64,000 nt of DNA from Epiperipatus broadwayi (Eukaryota > Onychophora > Udeonychophora > Euonychophora > Peripatidae). The stretch spans positions 120,001 through 184,000 of the forward strand of contig JAQFVV010000274.1 in NCBI GenBank assembly GCA_028023455.1. Reading direction: 5' to 3'. A program made the position numbers and the translations under genes. Below, piece by piece: positions 60,051-64,000 of this stretch; within the stretch, counting starts at the first letter, position 1, and each line of letters opens with the position of its first letter. The notes beneath the pieces were generated by a model. It saw only the letters and a list, made by a program, of their open reading frames with translations, was not told where the DNA came from and searched no databases.

Positions 60051-60557
60051 TCAGCTCCACATTTCACACCTTGTAGGAACATAACCACCCCATACCAATA
60101 AAAACGTTTTTCTTGGCCAAAATTTCAAACCTTTATAAAACATGTCATCCCATTCTTTTTCCATTTTTTTTTTCCAATATATCTTCTTGTTATCAAAGAT
60201 CAGAGCACACCTAGATATCCATATTGCTCTCATTACATGGCATTATGAGGCTTGAATAAAAGAATGTTTTCTTTTAATAAGAGTCTTAGATTCACAATAG
60301 GCTTATGAAAGACCATATATCTCAAATCACTAAAGGCTGTACATTCCTCCATCAGGTGAAGAAAGGTCTCGTCGGATCTGTTACAGCATTTGCATAGAAC
60401 ATCCAGGCCCATTTTCCCCCCTTTGTTTTAAAAAGGGGGGGGGATGAAAAAACTCCATTTCTCAATCATAAAAAACATCTCAAAAAGAGATGTATAGATA
60501 AAAAATTTAGAAATTTTTTTTAATTTTTTTGTGGGGTTTTGAGGGAGGGGTTTTTAA
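60051..60557 (-). pseudogene. LINE ORF2 C-terminal segment, frameshifted
   Basis: Contains LCKCCNRSDETFLHLMEEC (60,340-60,400), a Cys/His arrangement found at the C-terminus of many LINE ORF2 proteins, then LRLLLKENIL and, in the 60,051-60,233 frame, AIWISRCALIF, matching AIWNVRCKLLF of the LINE at 18,100-19,870. Between about 60,415 and 60,590 are runs of G, A and T where the frame changes several times; these may be real indels or sequence errors. Confidence 0.7.
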
Positions 60558-61415
60558 TCAATATCTTTTTTTTTTTTTTTTTTTATATTTAAAAATATCT
60601 AAGTTTAGATCATCCTGGATATCCCTGTATGCAATTATCATATCATCAAAATAAGATACTCCGTCCGACCCCAGGTTAGAATCTATATAAATATTCTGTG
60701 TTAGCGGCCTGAGCGAATTATCGTCAATGATTCTTAAATAAGCTCTTGCCTTAATGAAGCTCACCAATGACTTAGGGTCAATTAAATTGAGACCCCCTTT
60801 TCCAATCGGTAGCTGCATTATTTTAGTAGGTGTCAGGCTATACTTCTTACCCCAAATATATCTTTTTGCCAATTGAATGATCTTAAGACTAGTGGCATTA
60901 AAGATTTTCATCCATGGTCCATAGTAAGAGAGCACACCAACAGCAATAGCGTTAAAAACCTTTGCTCTGGTTGTTTCATACAATTTAAATGGGGAAAAGG
61001 CATTTATTTTAGTTTCGATGATTTTTACAACCAGTTTGTTCAAATGGGCACTCATTTTAGTTTTTGACAGATAGAGAGGCAATCCTAGAAAGGAGGAAGG
61101 CGTGCCCAAGAAGTCACATGGGATTCTCCTGGCAGTGGCCAATTGCCATGCAGCCGACTTGGAAGACTGAGTACATGAGCCTGTAGAGATCTGAAATTTA
61201 TTTAAGATGTTAAAGATTCTATGCACACTGGCCACATTCTCGAATATAATAATAACATCATCGACAAAGGCAGTGACATGAACAAAGGCACCAAGCTGCG
61301 GTAAGAAAATCCCATTGATTGAGGCTTCTATTTCCCTAATCATCGGATCCAGATAAACGGCAAAGAGGAGGGCTGCCAGAGGAGACCCCATCCCCCTTGA
61401 CGGAACAAAGAAATT
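60558..61415 (-). pseudogene. LINE ORF2 reverse transcriptase, second half
   Basis: 277 open codons from MGSPLAALLFAVYLDP (finger/palm block) through TAFVDDVIIIF with the catalytic FVDD box (about residues 41-44), FLGLPLYLSKTKM and the thumb, to the LPIGKGGLNL region. It is separated from the first half by a one-base frame change at about 61,410: the preceding ORF stops after NGRIAL, while FFVPSRG runs into this frame. So only one indel breaks the RT. The frame ends in lysine codons from an A-run. Confidence 0.85.
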
Positions 61416-63246
61416 AGAGCGCTATTCTCCCGTTGGTCACATAATTGTTGATTGCTGTAATTAGATTCTCCTCACCCTCCACAAGTGGTGCCAATGAACT
61501 AGACAGAAATGACCAATCAACCACATCAAATGCAGATTTAAAGTCTATCTGCATTGCAAAGAATTGAGTTAACTTATTACACCTGGCATATCTGATTGCA
61601 TCCTGGATCTTCATAATTGCATCAGTTGCTCTCTTACCTTTAATAGTGTAATGAGCCACTGAAATTCTATTTTTTATTCTATTATACAATTTCTTCAATA
61701 TAATTCTAGCAAATATTTTTGAGTCAATGTCCTCGATAGTAATATTTCTCAGGTCATTTACATATGGGATGTGTATATTCCTATTCTTTTTTATACAAAA
61801 AATTATTCTGTTATTAATCATTGGCCAATCTATTGGTTGTGCACACAACTGATTGTAATATTTTGCAAGCACTTCAATTATCAAGTAAGATATTGATTTA
61901 TAAATTCTGGCAGGTATAGAATCATGAGCAGTAACTGTGTGATATGATAGTCTAGTTATTTCCTCACTAATAACCAGGTGTGAGATATACTGCTGATCCT
62001 TGGCCACCATCATCCTTGGCCAATGGTCTGAATTCATTTCATCATTTCCCATAGTGTTTTGCAGAGTTTTATATATGTGCTGATCCACATGCAGCCCTGA
62101 CAAAACCTCTCCATTCTCAGTTTTGACACATGTGATACCTTTAGACTGAGGCACGTACACCTTGGCATAGTTCAATGTTGGTTTTATGATGCAGGCAATA
62201 TTAGGGAGTATCTTTCGCAATCTTATAGCATATATTTCTTCCTGCATTTTCTCATAGATGTCATTATATTCTTCCTGCAGGGAGTTGATCAATGAGCGAT
62301 TATTAGATAGAGTAGTTAAAGAATGCAAGGTTTTAGCAATGTCATTTAAGCGGGATTTCATTTGGTTTTGAGACAAATCCAGTTCCATTCCAGAAGAACA
62401 GACATCAAATATAAGTTTTTTCAATCTAATCCAAGCCACACATGGAGACAAGGCTGTTTGCTTAGTGAAGTAACAAGAAGCTACAATTAAATTCGATCTC
62501 TGATCACAGGTCAAATTGAATGAATTACTAATATTTTTTTTTATGCTAAACTGGTAGCTACATTCTGGATCCCCATCATAGAGCCTTACCACCAACTTTA
62601 CATGCAGGTGATCAGAGAAAGCAACAATTGAAGTATCAATTTCAACATCTTTTATCTTAGATCTCGAAATGAAAAACAAATCAATCAGTGATGAGTAACG
62701 ACTATTAAAAAAGGTAAAGGCATTTGCTTCATATTTACTTTGACATGGCAGCACATCAATATCCTGCAACTTATTGTTTAGCTGAACTGGAATGTCCTGA
62801 AACATGACATTAAAATCCCCTCCAATTATTACTATTCCTGGATGCAGAGTCAAGTGGAACTGCATCTCTTTAATAATTTTGGGCACCTCCCTTCCTCTAT
62901 TTGTCGAATAAATTGCTACAACATAGTGCATCTGTTCTTGCATTTGAAAAGAGATTACTGTGTGATTGATCTGCATACTTATGATCCGCACCTTATAAAT
63001 TTTAGACTTTATATTAATTAGAATGGCAACACCTTGTGCCGGTCTAATGTTCTGCTTGTACAATAATAGACCTTTCCTTTTAATTTGATCGATAAACTGT
63101 TCAGGTGTGTTTACATTTATCTTTGTTTCTGTTAGAATAGCAATATCAAATTTTTGTGAAGCAAGATAATCAGTAAGCTTTAGTACCTTGTCATGGCTGT
63201 TGATGCCTCTAACATTAATGGTGACTATATTTAATGACTTATACAT
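61414..63246 (-). CDS. LINE ORF2: endonuclease and first half of RT
   Basis: 610 codons open from ATG at 63,246. The N-terminal APE-type endonuclease shows NIVTINVRGI (about residues 6-15), ILTETKIN with the catalytic Glu (about 37-44), IIGGDFNVM (about 140-148), a SLIDLFF block and AFSDHLHVKL with the terminal SDH (about 208-217). After a connecting region, the RT begins: KGRRATDAIMKIQDAIRYA-like helix and MQIDFKSAFDVVDW with the first catalytic Asp (about 574-587). The nuclease nicks target DNA and the RT copies element RNA. All endonuclease residues I look for are present. Only the RT's second half is out of frame. Confidence 0.88.
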   Translation of the reverse strand: MYKSLNIVTINVRGINSHDKVLKLTDYLASQKFDIAILTETKINVNTPEQFIDQIKRKGLLLYKQNIRPAQGVAILINIKSKIYKVRIISMQINHTVISFQMQEQMHYVVAIYSTNRGREVPKIIKEMQFHLTLHPGIVIIGGDFNVMFQDIPVQLNNKLQDIDVLPCQSKYEANAFTFFNSRYSSLIDLFFISRSKIKDVEIDTSIVAFSDHLHVKLVVRLYDGDPECSYQFSIKKNISNSFNLTCDQRSNLIVASCYFTKQTALSPCVAWIRLKKLIFDVCSSGMELDLSQNQMKSRLNDIAKTLHSLTTLSNNRSLINSLQEEYNDIYEKMQEEIYAIRLRKILPNIACIIKPTLNYAKVYVPQSKGITCVKTENGEVLSGLHVDQHIYKTLQNTMGNDEMNSDHWPRMMVAKDQQYISHLVISEEITRLSYHTVTAHDSIPARIYKSISYLIIEVLAKYYNQLCAQPIDWPMINNRIIFCIKKNRNIHIPYVNDLRNITIEDIDSKIFARIILKKLYNRIKNRISVAHYTIKGKRATDAIMKIQDAIRYARCNKLTQFFAMQIDFKSAFDVVDWSFLSSSLAPLVEGEENLITAINNYVTNGRIAL

Positions 63247-63264
63247 AGTGCGGATCCAAAGATT

Positions 63265-64000
63265 TCATTGCCTTATACTACTATAGCCACTTTCATGACC
63301 ACAATCATTCATATTAACACCAGTCTCATTATGGTATAGATTTACTATTTCCAGTTCCATTTCATTTTGGTTTAGTTTCTCTGTTTCAAGTTCTGACTCA
63401 GTTAAAGATGGGTGCCTTCCAGGGACATTTGACAGAAAATGTTCTATTTGCTTATTTATATTTTTTTTTCTTTACTTCAGTTTTCTCTATATCAGTTATG
63501 TCAACATGCTTATTATTATCATTATTAATTATGTTGTTTTCCGTTTTCTCTATATCATTTACCTCAACGTATGTTTCTTCATTTTCCATAATTGCTGAGC
63601 TTTCATCAACTAGGCACTGCCTCTGTATTTGAGCAGGTGCAGCATTATCTAGTTCGAGATCATCAATAATTTCCTGCTCGTATATAAGTTCTTCATCAGG
63701 ACTATTATTTACAACATTAGCCCAAGATTTTAATGGAGCTATGTTACAGTAGTGATTTAGACGATTGAATTTATTACATTTGACACATGGCCCAGCATCA
63801 CACAGAGCTGCAATGTGACCAATATGATTACATCTAAAACAAACGGGTGGCCTACCTTTAATAATAATGGAGATTGCCATATGATCTTTAAAAATTTTAT
63901 GTGGGATCTGTTCCCTTGAAATGCCCTTGTTCATTTTCAACACAATTGACCATGAATTTGAGGGGATTTGAAATGCAGTTCCGGGTGTTAATAATCTTTC
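63265..64000 (-). pseudogene. LINE ORF1 with CCHC zinc knuckle (partial)
   Basis: Frame 63,452-63,943 (continuing beyond the window) contains PVCFRCNHIGHIAALC, a CX2CX4HX4C knuckle, then a second Cys/His cluster (CVKCNKFNRLNHYC) with irregular spacing, and an acidic C-terminal region. An A9 run at about 63,462-63,470 carries a one-base slip: the frame stops just after it, but the alternate frame stays open to a TGA at 63,265, ending GYSSIRQ. The ORF1 stop is then 18 bp before the ORF2 ATG. ORF1 proteins bind LINE RNA. Confidence 0.75.

Larger units (their letters stand above)
59890..64000 (-). mobile_element. Tx1/L1-like LINE, nearly full length
   Basis: Minus strand: ORF1 with a CCHC zinc knuckle, an 18-bp gap, ORF2 with apurinic endonuclease and RT, a C-terminal zinc-binding segment, a short 3' UTR and a poly(A)-like tail near 59,898. 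Most coding frames are open over long distances, so it is younger than other elements here. The 5' end lies beyond the window. Confidence 0.85.

Overview
The window is eukaryotic, very A+T-rich (about three quarters A+T by eye) and almost entirely made of decayed transposable elements and repeats. I found no convincing single-copy host gene, no rRNA or intact tRNA gene, no operon structure and no CRISPR array. Penelope-like elements (PLEs), Tx1/L1-like and Jockey-like LINEs, Ty3/Gypsy and other LTR elements and a Merlin-like DNA transposon together point to a metazoan, most likely an invertebrate. I cannot name the species.

Layout. 1-5,015: a degenerate PLE on the minus strand (remnant of an upstream ORF with an SGNH-hydrolase end, then reverse transcriptase, then GIY-YIG) bounded by inverted terminal repeats carrying a hammerhead-like fold. 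5,690-7,510: a PHD-like/coiled-coil ORF1 remnant and two further PLE endonuclease ends. 7,511-15,450 and 25,916-31,900: two LTR-like elements of one family, each keeping only a broken gag, plus related solo-LTR-like copies at 7,511, 22,057 and 48,620. 17,530-22,053: a PLE with partially tandem ends, split by a Tx1-like LINE. 23,726-24,842: a 5'-truncated Jockey-type LINE with clear target-site duplications. 33,310-36,665: a second, rearranged copy of the first PLE family. 42,240-43,290: a divergent PLE reverse transcriptase. 43,447-46,286: a terminal-inverted-repeat element holding a Merlin-like transposase fragment and two satellite arrays. 46,693-49,219: tandem, inverted and foldback repeats. 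54,420-56,180: the 3' end of a Ty3/Gypsy element. 59,890-64,000: a nearly complete Tx1/L1-like LINE whose ORF1 runs off the window.

The most interesting signals are: (a) a PLE family with an SGNH-hydrolase ORF upstream of the RT, seen in two copies; (b) hammerhead-ribozyme-like folds in its terminal repeats; (c) a hairpin next to two LTR edges with a compensatory base-pair change between copies; (d) satellite arrays inside a DNA transposon. The units are independent insertions, many nested in one another, not a cooperating gene set. Protein calls come from motif recognition in the translations; family placement has not been tested by database search.
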